A DNA stretch of 64,000 bases from Aneurinibacillus thermoaerophilus (GCF_900099925.1 NZ_FNDE01000002.1:164499-228498); one strand, 5' to 3'; positions 1 through 9,283 are shown, numbered from the stretch's first letter. The notes: generated from the sequence alone by a model not told the origin. Numbers and translations are program-made.

Positions 1-214
1 TTGCTTCAAGTGCCGTTACCGCCCGGCTTTTGTCCGGTGCGGCCATAATATAGCCGCGCACAACGTGATCCTTGTTTACTTCTTCGGCCCCTGCCTGCTG
101 GGCTACTTGCTCGACTTTACTTTTGATTGATTTTTTTGCCATTGGTCGCACAAATACCGGCAGCGGTTTCATAAGTTCATCAAGAAGTTGGGCTGACTCA
201 TCCTGCCATTTCAT
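1..214 (-). CDS. Partial protein with PCP_red-like helical domain
   Basis: Open minus-strand frame that runs off the left edge, so its C-terminus is missing. About 71 residues are visible, beginning MKWQDESAQLLDEL. The segment around PVFVRPMAKKSIKSKVEQ followed by HVVRGYIMAAP resembles the small domain found at the C-terminus of protochlorophyllide reductase subunit B and in DUF2621-like Bacillales proteins (a Trp/Glu start, then P-FVR, a basic helix, and a GYI helix). No function is known for the stand-alone form. An in-frame ATG at 295, touching the stop of the upstream gene, would add 27 residues but has no ribosome binding site; GAAAGGATG lies 11 bases before the ATG at 214. Family assignment is from memory and modest. 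Confidence 0.55.
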   Translation of the reverse strand, partial: MKWQDESAQLLDELMKPLPVFVRPMAKKSIKSKVEQVAQQAGAEEVNKDHVVRGYIMAAPDKSRAVTALEA

Positions 215-297
215 GATTTTTTGAACATCCTTTCTGGATTCATAATCGTCCTTATTATTATACCTGCAACAGGAGAAAAATAGAAGGTTACCCATTT

Positions 298-1053
298 TTA
301 TTCGCTATGAAGGAGGGCTTCAATTTCCTGTACAGTGCGCTCTCCCCAGTACGTAGCGAGCAAACTGCGGGCCCATGTCCATGCTGGAACGTAGCCTTCA
401 GGCGCAAAGTAGTTTTTTGGTGAGCCGGCGGGGCGGCGTTTTGGATTGACGCATGCGTAATTTTTCCTATAATAATCGCCCCACCGGCTAAAACTTTCTG
501 TTTCGCGGATGGCTGCCGTGATTAAAAGACCGAGGTCGCACTCGATGATTTCGAGAGGGAACAAAGAGCAGCTAAAAGGTTTAATTTGGGATGGGTTCAT
601 TCCTTTATCCAGCGCGTACTTATGGATGGCGCAGATACGCTTTCCATTTTCTTCTATTAAATAAAGACAATTTTCTTCAAACGTACGGATAGAAGAATAG
701 TAGTTCGTATGGATCGTTTTCTCGAACACCCCTTTTTCCCTTGCTTCTTGCGCGCGCCCGTCGTTCGTATACGTTTCCAAGATCGTAAACGCATGTTTTT
801 CAAATAGCGCCAGGTTATCGCCGTGCATGGAGTAGGGCTGCCCCTTTTCGCAGCAATTGTGGCCGTGCACGAGATGGCAGTGGAAGCAATCAAGATTTAC
901 CGGGGTAAGCAGGGCATTTATATCAATTAAGTACGAACCGTGTCGGAGAATGGTTTTCCCGAGACGTGGCACGATGTATTCATATACTGCTAACGATTCG
1001 GCGAATCCTAGTTCTTCCGGTGTGCCATAATAACGACTGCGCATAAACATCAC
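298..1053 (-). CDS. Cysteine-cluster protein, YkgJ/DUF3109-like
   Basis: 251 residues, soluble. It has a spaced cysteine set typical of the YkgJ/DUF3109 group, thought to bind zinc or an iron-sulfur cluster: C56 and C59 (DCFHCH), C67 and C68 (NCCEK), C129 (ENCLYL), C141 with H144 (CAIH), and C162 in KPFSCSLFPLEI. The CxIH and KPxxCxLFP blocks are the recognisable signatures. The biochemical role of the family is not established. It is transcribed toward the partial gene at the left edge, which starts only a few bases after its stop, so the two may share a transcript. The start is uncertain because ATG codons occur at residues 1, 2 and 4 and only a weak AAGTGTG precedes them. Confidence 0.7.
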   Translation of the reverse strand: MMFMRSRYYGTPEELGFAESLAVYEYIVPRLGKTILRHGSYLIDINALLTPVNLDCFHCHLVHGHNCCEKGQPYSMHGDNLALFEKHAFTILETYTNDGRAQEAREKGVFEKTIHTNYYSSIRTFEENCLYLIEENGKRICAIHKYALDKGMNPSQIKPFSCSLFPLEIIECDLGLLITAAIRETESFSRWGDYYRKNYACVNPKRRPAGSPKNYFAPEGYVPAWTWARSLLATYWGERTVQEIEALLHSE

Positions 1054-1210
1054 ACTTTCGTTTCGTAATTCTTACTTATAATAATCAAAAAAGCTTCTTA
1101 TAGCTACCCTCTATGTGATATGATATACTTTACAGAAAAAAATAATCAATTGCGAATAATCGCTCAAAGGAGCTACTGAGAGATTAAGAGAAGGGGAGAA
1201 TGATGGAACA

Positions 1211-2836
1211 ATGAAAACTCAGATATTTATTTATGATACAACACTGAGGGATGGCACCCAGGGAGAAGGTGTCAGTCTCTCGGTGGATGACAAACTGAAA
1301 ATCGCAAAAAAACTCGATCAGCTTGGTGTCCATTATATTGAAGGTGGCTGGCCGGGAAGCAATCCAAAGGATATGGAGTTTTTTTTACGGGCAAAAGAAC
1401 TGAAGCTGAAACACGCGAAGATTACGGCGTTTGGCAGTACACGCCGCTTTGGCGTAACGGCGGAAGCAGATGCAAATTTGAATATGATTCTCAAGAGCGG
1501 AGTCGAAGCTGTTGCAATTTTTGGGAAAAGCTGGGACTTTCATGTGACTGAAGCGCTCGGTACGACGCTGGAGGAAAATTTGAGCATGATTTATGAATCG
1601 GTTCGCTTTCTGAAAGACAAAGGTTTGGAAGTCATTTACGATGCTGAACACTTTTTTGATGGCTACAAGCACAATCCGGAATATGCGATGGTAACGATCC
1701 GCAAAGCCATGGAGGCCGGAGCGGACTGGTTGACGCTTTGCGACACGAACGGTGGTTCCTTGCCGCATGAAATCAGCGAGATTGTAGCGCGAGTATGCGA
1801 AGAAGTAGGAACGAAGATCGGCATTCATTGCCATAACGACGGAGAGCTGGCAGTGGCGAATTCCCTGGCAGCGGTGGCGGCGGGAGCAACGCAAGTTCAG
1901 GGAACAATCAATGGATTGGGAGAACGATGCGGCAATGCCAATCTGATTTCTATTATTCCGAATCTTCAGTTAAAGCTTGGCTATGCTTGTGTATCGGACG
2001 AACAATTGAAGCAGTTGACCAACACGTCGCGCTATGTGTATGAAATTGCAAACATCGTACCCCAAAACACACAGCCATTTGTAGGTCAGAGCGCCTTTGC
2101 GCATAAAGGTGGAATGCATGTGAGCGCGATTTTGAAAGACGCGGAAACGTACGAGCATATTAAACCGGAAACAGTAGGAAACACGCGTCGGGTATTGGTG
2201 TCAGAATTATCTGGACAAAGCAATTTGCTGTTTAAAGCGCAGGAACTGAATATTGATTTAGACAAAAATAAACCGGAAGGGCGCGCCATTATCCAGAAGG
2301 TAAAAGAGCTTGAATACCAGGGGTACCAGTACGAAGGTGCAGAAGCTTCGTTTGAACTGCTGGTGCGTAAAGGACTCGGCGATTATGAAGAAGTATTTAC
2401 CGTCGAGTCATTTAAAGTTTTGATGGAAAAGATCGGGGAACAGGACGTTGTAACAGAAGCGACCGTCAAGGTGAAGGTAAATGGACAGACCGTACATACG
2501 GTAGCGGAAGGAAACGGGCCGGTTAATGCGCTGGACAATGCGCTGCGCAAAGCGCTTGAAGTATTCTTTCCTGATCTTAAGGAAATGTATTTGACCGATT
2601 ATAAAGTACGCGTGTTAAGTGAACACGAGGCGACTGCTTCAAAAGTGCGTGTGCTGGTAGAATCAACAAAAGATGGCCGCGATAGTTGGAGTACGGTCGG
2701 CGTGTCGACAAACGTAATCGAAGCAAGTTGGGAAGCGCTGCTTGACAGTATGCGTTACGCGCTTTTGGGGCGCCATGAAGAAGCGGTGGACATCCAGCTG
2801 GAAGAGAAGGAACGTCTGGGAATTTTAAATCATTGA
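1211..2836 (+). CDS. cimA: (R)-citramalate synthase
   Basis: 541 residues. Condenses acetyl-CoA with pyruvate to (R)-citramalate, the first step of the threonine-independent route to 2-oxobutyrate and isoleucine. The N-terminal HMGL-like TIM barrel starts with the [12 protein letters not shown] motif (residue 9 on), and has the [15 protein letters not shown] metal/substrate motif near residue 205 and a GLGERCGNA turn. The C-terminal third is the LeuA-type allosteric domain ([16 protein letters not shown]). The length and the DGTQGEG variant fit the CimA group (TIGR00977 type) rather than LeuA (DGEQSPG) or homocitrate synthase. The ATG is preceded by AAGGGGAG. It stands alone, with no leu genes next to it; ilvD, in the same pathway, lies 30 kb away. 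Confidence 0.9.
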   Translation: MKTQIFIYDTTLRDGTQGEGVSLSVDDKLKIAKKLDQLGVHYIEGGWPGSNPKDMEFFLRAKELKLKHAKITAFGSTRRFGVTAEADANLNMILKSGVEAVAIFGKSWDFHVTEALGTTLEENLSMIYESVRFLKDKGLEVIYDAEHFFDGYKHNPEYAMVTIRKAMEAGADWLTLCDTNGGSLPHEISEIVARVCEEVGTKIGIHCHNDGELAVANSLAAVAAGATQVQGTINGLGERCGNANLISIIPNLQLKLGYACVSDEQLKQLTNTSRYVYEIANIVPQNTQPFVGQSAFAHKGGMHVSAILKDAETYEHIKPETVGNTRRVLVSELSGQSNLLFKAQELNIDLDKNKPEGRAIIQKVKELEYQGYQYEGAEASFELLVRKGLGDYEEVFTVESFKVLMEKIGEQDVVTEATVKVKVNGQTVHTVAEGNGPVNALDNALRKALEVFFPDLKEMYLTDYKVRVLSEHEATASKVRVLVESTKDGRDSWSTVGVSTNVIEASWEALLDSMRYALLGRHEEAVDIQLEEKERLGILNH

Positions 2837-2842
2837 TGACAA

Positions 2843-2925
2843 GAGGATGAAGAAGGGGAAGGGGAGAAACGATCCGAACAGCGATAAAGAGTGATGTCGT
2901 TCTTTTCCTTCTCCTCTTCAACCTC
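2843..2925. repeat. Long imperfect inverted repeat after cimA
   Basis: Purine-rich arm 2843-2873 (GAGGATGAAGAAGGGG...) is followed by a pyrimidine-rich arm 2896-2925 that pairs with it if G-U pairs and one or two bulges are allowed, giving a stem of roughly 25 pairs with a loop of about 22 bases. There is no U-run after it, so it is not a classical terminator, but it could protect or end the cimA transcript. From 2926 to 3296 the DNA is AT-rich and I see no gene in it. An ATAGTG...CACTAT inverted repeat lies at about 3100-3127. Confidence 0.4.
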
Positions 2926-3296
2926 AAGTCATGATTTATCAAGCCGAATAGTATTGAACTGTTTGATGATATCTTTATTCCTCGTCTTATTATAACTAGG
3001 CCCCTCAACCTCATGGACATTTCATTATATCCTCTTTAATCATTTATGACCGCTTTATTCATTCAGCTTTATACATTTATGTTTCGTTTTGACGTGGTTA
3101 TAGTGCTGAAAAAAAAGTTTTCACTATGTATATATTACTTAATTTCTTCTAATAATAAATGATGTCTTAATAAAATAATGGTTTAACATCCAAAAAATGT
3201 ATTACTAAAAATGAAAAGACAAGCGTGCATGCTAAATCGTCAACTGCAGATTTTGGTGTTGAACCTAAATGTTACATTTTAACAAAGGGTGATTTC

Positions 3297-6200
3297 GTGA
3301 AAAACGAAACCAAAGGATTAGACTCTTTAATCATAGGGATCGACGTTGGTTCTACGACCGTCAAAGCAACCGTGGTAGACCCAAAAACCAAAGAAATTCT
3401 TTGGTCAGACTATCAACGTCACCACACGAAGCAGGCGGAGAAGGTTTTAGAATTCTTGATTGTTATCGGTAATGAGTTTTCCCACGTTAAACAAGAAAAT
3501 ATTCGCGTATTTATGACGGGCTCCGGTAGCGGCCCAATTGCTGAGCACATTGGTGCGAAGTTCGTTCAAGAAGTGAATGCTGTCACGATGGCGGTAGAAC
3601 ATCTTCATCCCGATGTAGGAAGCGTAATTGAATTGGGAGGTCAGGATGCTAAGATTATCATTTTCAAGGAAAACGAGGAAACAGGCAACAAGCAAGCGCT
3701 TACCTCGATGAATGACAAATGTGCATCCGGTACAGGTGCCACGATTGACAAGTGCATGATCAAAGTGGGAATGCCGATGGAAGAGGTCGGCCGGCTACAC
3801 TTTGACGATACCAAACTGCACCATGTAGCCGCAAAGTGTGGTGTATTTGCTGAAACGGATATTGTTAATCTGGTGAAAAGCGGGATTCCGTCCGCGGAAA
3901 TTATGTGTTCTCTGGCGGATGCCATTGTTATGCAGAACCTTTCCGTTCTGACTCGCGGAAACACGCTGCGGCACCGCGTTCTTTTGCTGGGTGGTCCGAA
4001 TACATATTTGCCTTTTCTGCAAGAATGCTGGCGAAAACGTATCCCTGAAACCTGGCAAGAACGAGGATACAATTACCCTAAAGACATACCGATTGATGAA
4101 TTGATTTTTGTGCCTAAGAATTCACAGTATTATGCAGCTTACGGTGCCGTTATGTACGGGATGCATGAACCGACTGGTGTAGGTACTTACACGGGCTTGA
4201 AAGGGCTGAAGGAATTTATCGCTCATGGCCGAAAAGCAAAACTGGGTGAGAATGCCGGCCCGCCTCTGGTGAGTAGTGAAAAAGAACTGGAAGAATTCCG
4301 CAAGAATTATACGATTCCTTCGTTCACACCAGCTTCCTTTGCGCCGGGACAGAAGGTAAGGGCAGTTATTGGCCTCGACGGTGGTTCCACGTCATCCAAA
4401 GCCGTGCTCGTTGATGAAAGCGGGAATATTCTGCTTAAGGAATATCAACTTTCTAAGGGGAACCCGCTCGAAGATACGAAAGAAATGTTAAAGCGGATTC
4501 GGGATAAGGTAGAGGGTCAAGGAACCGAATTAGAGATCATTGGTTTTGGCGCCACAGGATATGCGGCAGATGTGCTGGAAAAAACGTTGAAGGCGGATGT
4601 CAATATTGTGGAAACGGTTGCTCATATGATGAGCGCTGTTCATCAATTTGGCGATATCGATGTTATCTGTGATATCGGCGGGCAGGATATCAAGGTGCTT
4701 TTCCTTAAAAACGGAGATATTCGTAACTTTAGATTGTCAAATCAATGCTCCGCCGGGAACGGGATGTTGCTGCAAGCCATGGCCGACCAGTTCGGCATTC
4801 CGATTCAGGAGTATGCGGATACTGCTTTCAGGGCTGACCTCACTCCGAAATTTTCATATGGTTGTGCTGTATTTCTTGATGCAGATCGGGTGAATTTCCA
4901 GAAGGAAGGGTATTCTAAGGAAGAATTGTTGGCAGGTTTGGCACTGGTATTGCCAAAAAATGTATGGCAGTATGTGGTGCAGATCCCGCGTATGGCTGAA
5001 TTGGGGCGCAAGTTTGTCTTACAGGGAGGAACCCAATATAATCTAGCCGCAGTAAAAGCTCAGGTCGACTACATTAAACAGCGGGTTCCCGATGCAGAGG
5101 TTTACGTTCATCCCCATCCGGGGGAAGCAGGAGCGATCGGAGCCGCGATGGAAACGTTGCGTGTTGTAAAACGTCGGGGGTATTCAACGTTCTTAGGGCT
5201 GGATGCCGCTATTCATTTACGTTATGTGACTCGCAACGATGAATCTACCCGGTGCACCTTCTGTCCCAATCATTGCAGCCGAACCTTTATTGATTCGCAA
5301 ACGCCAGATGGACAAACAGCGCGTTATATCTCCGGTTTTAGCTGTGAAAAAGGAACCGTTGAAAACAAAGAAGCCGTCATCAAACTGACTAAGGAGCGGC
5401 AAGAACTCAAAAAGCATTATCCAAACTTGGTGGAGTACGAGGCGCGCCGCATGTTTCAACACTTCTATGAACCGCAAGCTTTGCCTGAACCAGGTACGAT
5501 AGTGGATGATATACAGGTAGCACGCCGCTGGTTTGGGCTAGGTGGGCTCCGAAAAACATCATATAAGCGACGTTTTAGGCGCTCTTCGCATGAAGCGATG
5601 GAAAGGCGGAAGCAAATTCGGATCGGAATTCCCCGGGTGCTCAATATTTGGTCTACAGCTCCTTTTTGGCGTACATATTTCGAGACGCTTGGTGTTGACC
5701 AACGAAACATTGTTTTCAGCGACTATACAAGCGAGGAAATGTGGCAGGAAGGTGGAAAGTACGGCTCGATAGACCCTTGCTATCCTTCGAAGGTAGCTCA
5801 GGCCCATATCCATAATTTATTGTTTAAGCATCATGAGCGAAAGCCTCTTGACTACATCTTTTTCCCATGCATTACCCATATTCCGACCCACTTGCAAAAT
5901 GTGATGGATTCGGCCAGTTGCCCAATTGTGGCCGGTGCTCCGAATGTAATTAAGGCCGCCTTTACAAAAGAAATTGACTTTTTTGCCACGAAAGGGGTTA
6001 CCTATCTTGATCCGGCGGTAACCTTTACGGAACATAACTTGATGAAAAAGCAGCTGTATGAAGCGTTTAGAGAACATCTTCAAATCACAGAAGATGAAAG
6101 CGATTTCGATGTGGAGCAAGGCTTTAAGGCGATGGAGATGTTCGATATGGAAATGCAGGAAAAGGGTCGGATAATTCTTGAACAGGTAGAAAAAGAAAAT

Positions 6201-6800
6201 CGTCTTGCCATTTTGATGATTGGGCGTCCTTATCATTCCGATCCGGGACTTAATCACGGTGTATTGGAAGAGTTTCAAGTGCTGGGCTATCCCATTCTGT
6301 CCATGCGCTCTATTCCGAAAGATGAAACATGGCTGAGACGCTTTTTTGAAGATGATTTAAAAAGTGGGCGTGTCGATTACGCATTGGAAGTAACCGATGT
6401 GTGGCCAGAAAACTTCAGTTCCAATAGTGTACAAAAGGTCTGGGCGGCCAAATTTGCCGCGCGCCACCCCAATGTGGCGGTATTAGATTTGTCCAGTTTT
6501 AAGTGTGGACATGACGCTCCTACCTATGGGTTGATTGATTCGATTATTTCAACCGCAGGTACCCCTTATTCGGCATTGCATGACATTGATGCCAATAAAC
6601 CAAGCGGTTCGATTAAGATTCGGGTGAAGACATATGCTCATAGCCTGGGACTTAACGAAGAGCGTCTACAGGATATGGCTCAGAAAAAGGTAGAATTGCA
6701 GCAGCGTCTTGAACAAAAACGCGCCGAGCTGCTGAATCGGCAACAAACCAAACAAATTGAGTTATATGTGGAAGGAAGTATTTCCAAAACAGGAAATTAA
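3297..6800 (+). CDS. Double BadF/HgdC-type acyl-CoA dehydratase activase protein
   Basis: 1167 residues from the chosen GTG, which has AAAGGGTGAT at the right distance; an ATG at 3225 would add 24 residues but has no such site. Two ASKHA ATPase domains of the 2-hydroxyacyl-CoA dehydratase activase family lie in tandem. Domain 1 has DVGSTT at about residue 16, C142 (KCASGTG) and C181 (AKCGVF). Domain 2 has DGGSTSSK at about 361, C484 (NQCSAGNG) and C523 (YGCAVF). In family members such cysteine pairs hold a 4Fe-4S cluster at the dimer interface. A CxxCxxxC motif (C653, C656, C660) and C683 follow, then a DUF2229-like part from about 776. Known activases drive ATP-dependent electron transfer to a dehydratase; the substrate of this large form is not known. 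It forms a unit with the next gene. Confidence 0.85.
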   Translation: MKNETKGLDSLIIGIDVGSTTVKATVVDPKTKEILWSDYQRHHTKQAEKVLEFLIVIGNEFSHVKQENIRVFMTGSGSGPIAEHIGAKFVQEVNAVTMAVEHLHPDVGSVIELGGQDAKIIIFKENEETGNKQALTSMNDKCASGTGATIDKCMIKVGMPMEEVGRLHFDDTKLHHVAAKCGVFAETDIVNLVKSGIPSAEIMCSLADAIVMQNLSVLTRGNTLRHRVLLLGGPNTYLPFLQECWRKRIPETWQERGYNYPKDIPIDELIFVPKNSQYYAAYGAVMYGMHEPTGVGTYTGLKGLKEFIAHGRKAKLGENAGPPLVSSEKELEEFRKNYTIPSFTPASFAPGQKVRAVIGLDGGSTSSKAVLVDESGNILLKEYQLSKGNPLEDTKEMLKRIRDKVEGQGTELEIIGFGATGYAADVLEKTLKADVNIVETVAHMMSAVHQFGDIDVICDIGGQDIKVLFLKNGDIRNFRLSNQCSAGNGMLLQAMADQFGIPIQEYADTAFRADLTPKFSYGCAVFLDADRVNFQKEGYSKEELLAGLALVLPKNVWQYVVQIPRMAELGRKFVLQGGTQYNLAAVKAQVDYIKQRVPDAEVYVHPHPGEAGAIGAAMETLRVVKRRGYSTFLGLDAAIHLRYVTRNDESTRCTFCPNHCSRTFIDSQTPDGQTARYISGFSCEKGTVENKEAVIKLTKERQELKKHYPNLVEYEARRMFQHFYEPQALPEPGTIVDDIQVARRWFGLGGLRKTSYKRRFRRSSHEAMERRKQIRIGIPRVLNIWSTAPFWRTYFETLGVDQRNIVFSDYTSEEMWQEGGKYGSIDPCYPSKVAQAHIHNLLFKHHERKPLDYIFFPCITHIPTHLQNVMDSASCPIVAGAPNVIKAAFTKEIDFFATKGVTYLDPAVTFTEHNLMKKQLYEAFREHLQITEDESDFDVEQGFKAMEMFDMEMQEKGRIILEQVEKENRLAILMIGRPYHSDPGLNHGVLEEFQVLGYPILSMRSIPKDETWLRRFFEDDLKSGRVDYALEVTDVWPENFSSNSVQKVWAAKFAARHPNVAVLDLSSFKCGHDAPTYGLIDSIISTAGTPYSALHDIDANKPSGSIKIRVKTYAHSLGLNEERLQDMAQKKVELQQRLEQKRAELLNRQQTKQIELYVEGSISKTGN

Positions 6801-6842
6801 AACATGTCTGAATGTTATTAAGACAAGGAGTGGAGTACATCA

Positions 6843-8501
6843 ATGAATAGGATAGGGAAGTCTGTAAACACCAAGGACAATGGTCAATTCCAAGTTCAGC
6901 ATTCTCACGAAGACGAATTGCGTCGGTTTCAGATAGAACTGGAAAAAGAGTTGGGTTTACATCAGCAAAAAAAGAACCAATGGTTTGATCCGGTTCCCCG
7001 CCAGTTTTTGGCTAAAGACAGAGCGACCACGACTATTTTGTTTGGTGGACTGACGATGGTTCACGATTATCTGGTAGAGGGCGCTCTAAAAGGGTTGGGA
7101 TATCAGATCAAGCATTTGGACTGCCCGGACAACGAGTCGCTTCGGTTCGGCAAGGAGTTTGGCAACCGTGGGCAGTGCAACCCGACATATTTCACTGTAG
7201 GCAATTTAATCAAATACCTGTGTTATTTGCGGGATGTGGAAGGGAAATCGAAAGAGGAAATCATCCGCAACTATCTGTTTATTACTAGCGGTTCCTGCGG
7301 CCCTTGTCGCTTTGGCACTTATGTCACGGAGTACCGGAAGGCCTTGCGGGATGCTGGATTTGACGGTTTTCGTGTTCTGTTGTTTCAGCAGCAAGACGGT
7401 TTAAAGCAGGCAACTGGTGGAGAATCAGCCCTCAAATTAGACACTTCCTTTTTCATCAGTTTTCTAAAAGCGGTTCTTTTAGGAGACATTTTGAATGCAT
7501 TAGGGTACCGTATTCGTCCTTATGAAGTGGAAAAAGGCGCGACGGAGGCAGCCTTAAGCCGTTGCAAACAACACTTGTATGACGCCTTAAGCAGGCGGAG
7601 GTGGCTCATTCCAGCGCTCATTAGATGCCGTAAGGAATTGCAAGCTGTTCGGGTAGACCGGACACAGGTAAAGCCTAAAGTAAGCATTATCGGTGAGTTT
7701 TGGGCCATGACAACAGAAGGGGACGGCAATTATCAATTGCAGCGTTTTCTGGAGCAGGAAGGGGCTGAAGTCGACGTACAGTCAGTGACAGCTTGGATTC
7801 TGTATCTTATCTGGGAGGGTCGCTATGATACTCTGAGGCGAATGAATCTGCGCGAGTCGGACTCTGGACGTTACGGCCTGCAGGGAAAAAAACCTATTTT
7901 GCATTTGCGTATGTTATGGGTGGCTGATCGTGCTCTTCGGATCATGTTTCAGATGTACGCCAAGATAATCGGTTTGTATAATTACCATTTACCTGACATG
8001 GATGAGATTGCCCGAGTTGCCCATGAACACTATGACAATCACTTGCGCGGCGGGGAAGGGCATATGGAAGTAGGCAAGTTAATCCTTAATGTGAAAAAAC
8101 GAAAAGTAAACATGACCATCTCCGTTAAGCCATTTGGATGCATGCCGTCTTCCGGGGTATCCGACGGGGTTCAGTCATTGATTACTGAGAAGTATCCCGA
8201 AACGATCTTTCTTCCGATTGAAACGACGGGAGACGGAGCGATTAATGTATACAGCAGAGTGCAGATGATGCTATTTAAGGCAAAACAGGCTGCGCAGCAG
8301 GAGTTTAACGAAGCATTAACGAAAAAAGGTTTTACGGTCGAACAGCTTCAGAAGGTAGCGACTCGTTCAAAGTTTATCCATCCTTTGCAAACAAGCCGTC
8401 ACGTCGTTGCTTGTACGGCGGCGAATGCGGTATATGGTACGTGCAGGTTTACAGGCGAATTGTTCTTCCGACGCAACAAAGAGGAAATAGAAGGAGTGTG
8501 A
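6843..8501 (+). CDS. 2-hydroxyacyl-CoA dehydratase D-like protein (COG3581 type)
   Basis: 552 residues, 42 bases after the activase gene with AAGGAGTG before the ATG. Resembles the conserved C-terminal part of very large activase-related proteins found in other Firmicutes, where it is fused to the product of the preceding gene; here the two are separate. Visible cysteines include C112 (GQCNPTYF), C152 and C155 (SGSCGPCRFGT), C433 (PFGCMPSSGV), C524 and C534, suggesting iron-sulfur cluster binding. It could be the electron acceptor or a scaffold for the tandem activase. No true dehydratase A/B pair is seen in the window. Its TGA stop lies inside the terminal bases of the IS605-type end that follows. 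Confidence 0.75.
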   Translation: MNRIGKSVNTKDNGQFQVQHSHEDELRRFQIELEKELGLHQQKKNQWFDPVPRQFLAKDRATTTILFGGLTMVHDYLVEGALKGLGYQIKHLDCPDNESLRFGKEFGNRGQCNPTYFTVGNLIKYLCYLRDVEGKSKEEIIRNYLFITSGSCGPCRFGTYVTEYRKALRDAGFDGFRVLLFQQQDGLKQATGGESALKLDTSFFISFLKAVLLGDILNALGYRIRPYEVEKGATEAALSRCKQHLYDALSRRRWLIPALIRCRKELQAVRVDRTQVKPKVSIIGEFWAMTTEGDGNYQLQRFLEQEGAEVDVQSVTAWILYLIWEGRYDTLRRMNLRESDSGRYGLQGKKPILHLRMLWVADRALRIMFQMYAKIIGLYNYHLPDMDEIARVAHEHYDNHLRGGEGHMEVGKLILNVKKRKVNMTISVKPFGCMPSSGVSDGVQSLITEKYPETIFLPIETTGDGAINVYSRVQMMLFKAKQAAQQEFNEALTKKGFTVEQLQKVATRSKFIHPLQTSRHVVACTAANAVYGTCRFTGELFFRRNKEEIEGV

Positions 8502-8640
8502 ACTACCCACCACCTGCGCTTCGCTTAGAGGTGGGGGCTTCTCAGCTCCACGAAGAAAGCAACCTTTCTTCTCCCTGAGCGTTACTTCGGGTAGTCCCTA
8601 CCCTAGATGTCCGACGTTTCGGAGTTCTTCATTCCCTTGG
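8498..8640 (-). mobile_element. IS200/IS605-type right-end remnant
   Basis: Read on the minus strand this segment ends in a GC-rich imperfect hairpin (CCCCCACCTCTAAGCGAAGC then GCAGGTGGTGGGTAGTTCAC), the shape of the right end of IS200/IS605 (IS1341-like) elements, where it also forms the 3' part of the TnpB guide RNA. A second small hairpin (GGGTAG/CTACCC) lies at about 8590-8604, as in such RNA scaffolds. No tnpA or tnpB is left: minus-strand codons at about 8627-8683 could be the decayed C-terminus of TnpB, but this is a guess. A close copy of the terminal hairpin occurs at 41850-41887. Confidence 0.6.
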
Positions 8641-8861
8641 ATATTTTACGCATGGAAGGGATCGCTTGGTTTTCGCATTTTTCATTTCTCCATGCAACCT
8701 CATATATCCAGTTGTCGAAGAATATCATATTTTTAGTTTACCAAATTGTTGGATAACTGAACAGGCTAACGCTTGTCCTTATCCGAAGCCCATTCATCTC
8801 ACCGCTTATCGAAGCGGGAGACTTTTGGGCTATTCGGTTAAAAAAATTCCTTAAAGTAAAG

Positions 8862-8889
8862 CCTCCATATTTTTTTGGAGGTTTTTTAT
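8862..8889 (+). terminator. Rho-independent terminator
   Basis: CCTCCA, a T-rich loop, TGGAGG and a run of T. It ends any transcript from the activase operon that reads through the IS remnant. The stretch 8641-8861 before it holds no gene I can support. Confidence 0.75.
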
Positions 8890-8941
8890 TTTGCCATAAA
8901 TGATCGAAACGTCGAATTGACGCTGTAGAGTCACTTTTGGA

Positions 8942-9097
8942 GTGGAGAAGTCGCCAGCATTTTCTGCGTTTTATGATGATGAATTTGATAAAGAATTTGA
9001 AGGGGAGAAGAGATGTGAGAAACGACGTCGGGATGGAGTGGGGAAACGCTCAGGGAAATATAAGGTTCAGATGAGTGTGATAGGTGGTAAAGAATAA
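8942..9097 (+). CDS. Possible 51-residue basic protein
   Basis: Short open frame with a GTG start and composition like a real small protein: an acidic middle (FYDDEFDKEFEGEK) and a basic C-terminal half (KRRRDGVGKRSGKYK). Only GGA lies close before the GTG, so initiation is doubtful. It is followed five bases later by a second tiny ORF with a membrane segment, and then by a strong hairpin, so the two could form one transcript. It resembles no family I know. It could equally be the remains of a longer gene. Confidence 0.3.
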   Translation: MEKSPAFSAFYDDEFDKEFEGEKRCEKRRRDGVGKRSGKYKVQMSVIGGKE

Positions 9098-9101
9098 AAA
9101 C

Positions 9102-9218
9102 ATGAAAATTGAGTGGTGCATGTGGATGGAAAGAAGCACACGTTTTTCGATGATTTTGGAAATTGTTACATTAATGGTATTAGTGGCTAAGGGGATAGCC
9201 ATGCTCGTTACCCTCTAA
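9102..9218 (+). CDS. Possible 38-residue membrane peptide
   Basis: ATG-started ORF of 38 residues (starts MKIEWCMWMERS) with a hydrophobic C-terminal helix from about residue 16 (SMILEIVTLMVLVAKGIAML). It ends right before the inverted repeat at 9222-9257. No clear ribosome binding site precedes the ATG. Small one-helix peptides of this kind occur as type I toxins, holin-like peptides and membrane regulators, but nothing here identifies which, and it may be non-coding. Confidence 0.3.
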   Translation: MKIEWCMWMERSTRFSMILEIVTLMVLVAKGIAMLVTL

Positions 9219-9221
9219 AAG

Positions 9222-9257
9222 ATATTTCTCCCATCACATCAATGATGGGAGAAATAT
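9222..9257. terminator. Strong bidirectional hairpin between the small ORFs and thiG
   Basis: ATATTTCTCCCATC and GATGGGAGAAATAT form a perfect 14-pair stem around an 8-base loop. It lies 26 bases past the thiG stop (minus strand) and 3 bases past the 38-codon ORF (plus strand). U-runs on either side are short, so termination is likely but not certain. Confidence 0.6.
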
Positions 9258-9283
9258 TTGGATAAACGATCCGAATGATTGAT

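Noticed and set aside
8666..8854. 62-codon plus-strand frame after the IS605-type remnant
   Set aside because: No ribosome site and no protein-like pattern; lies in likely decayed IS DNA.
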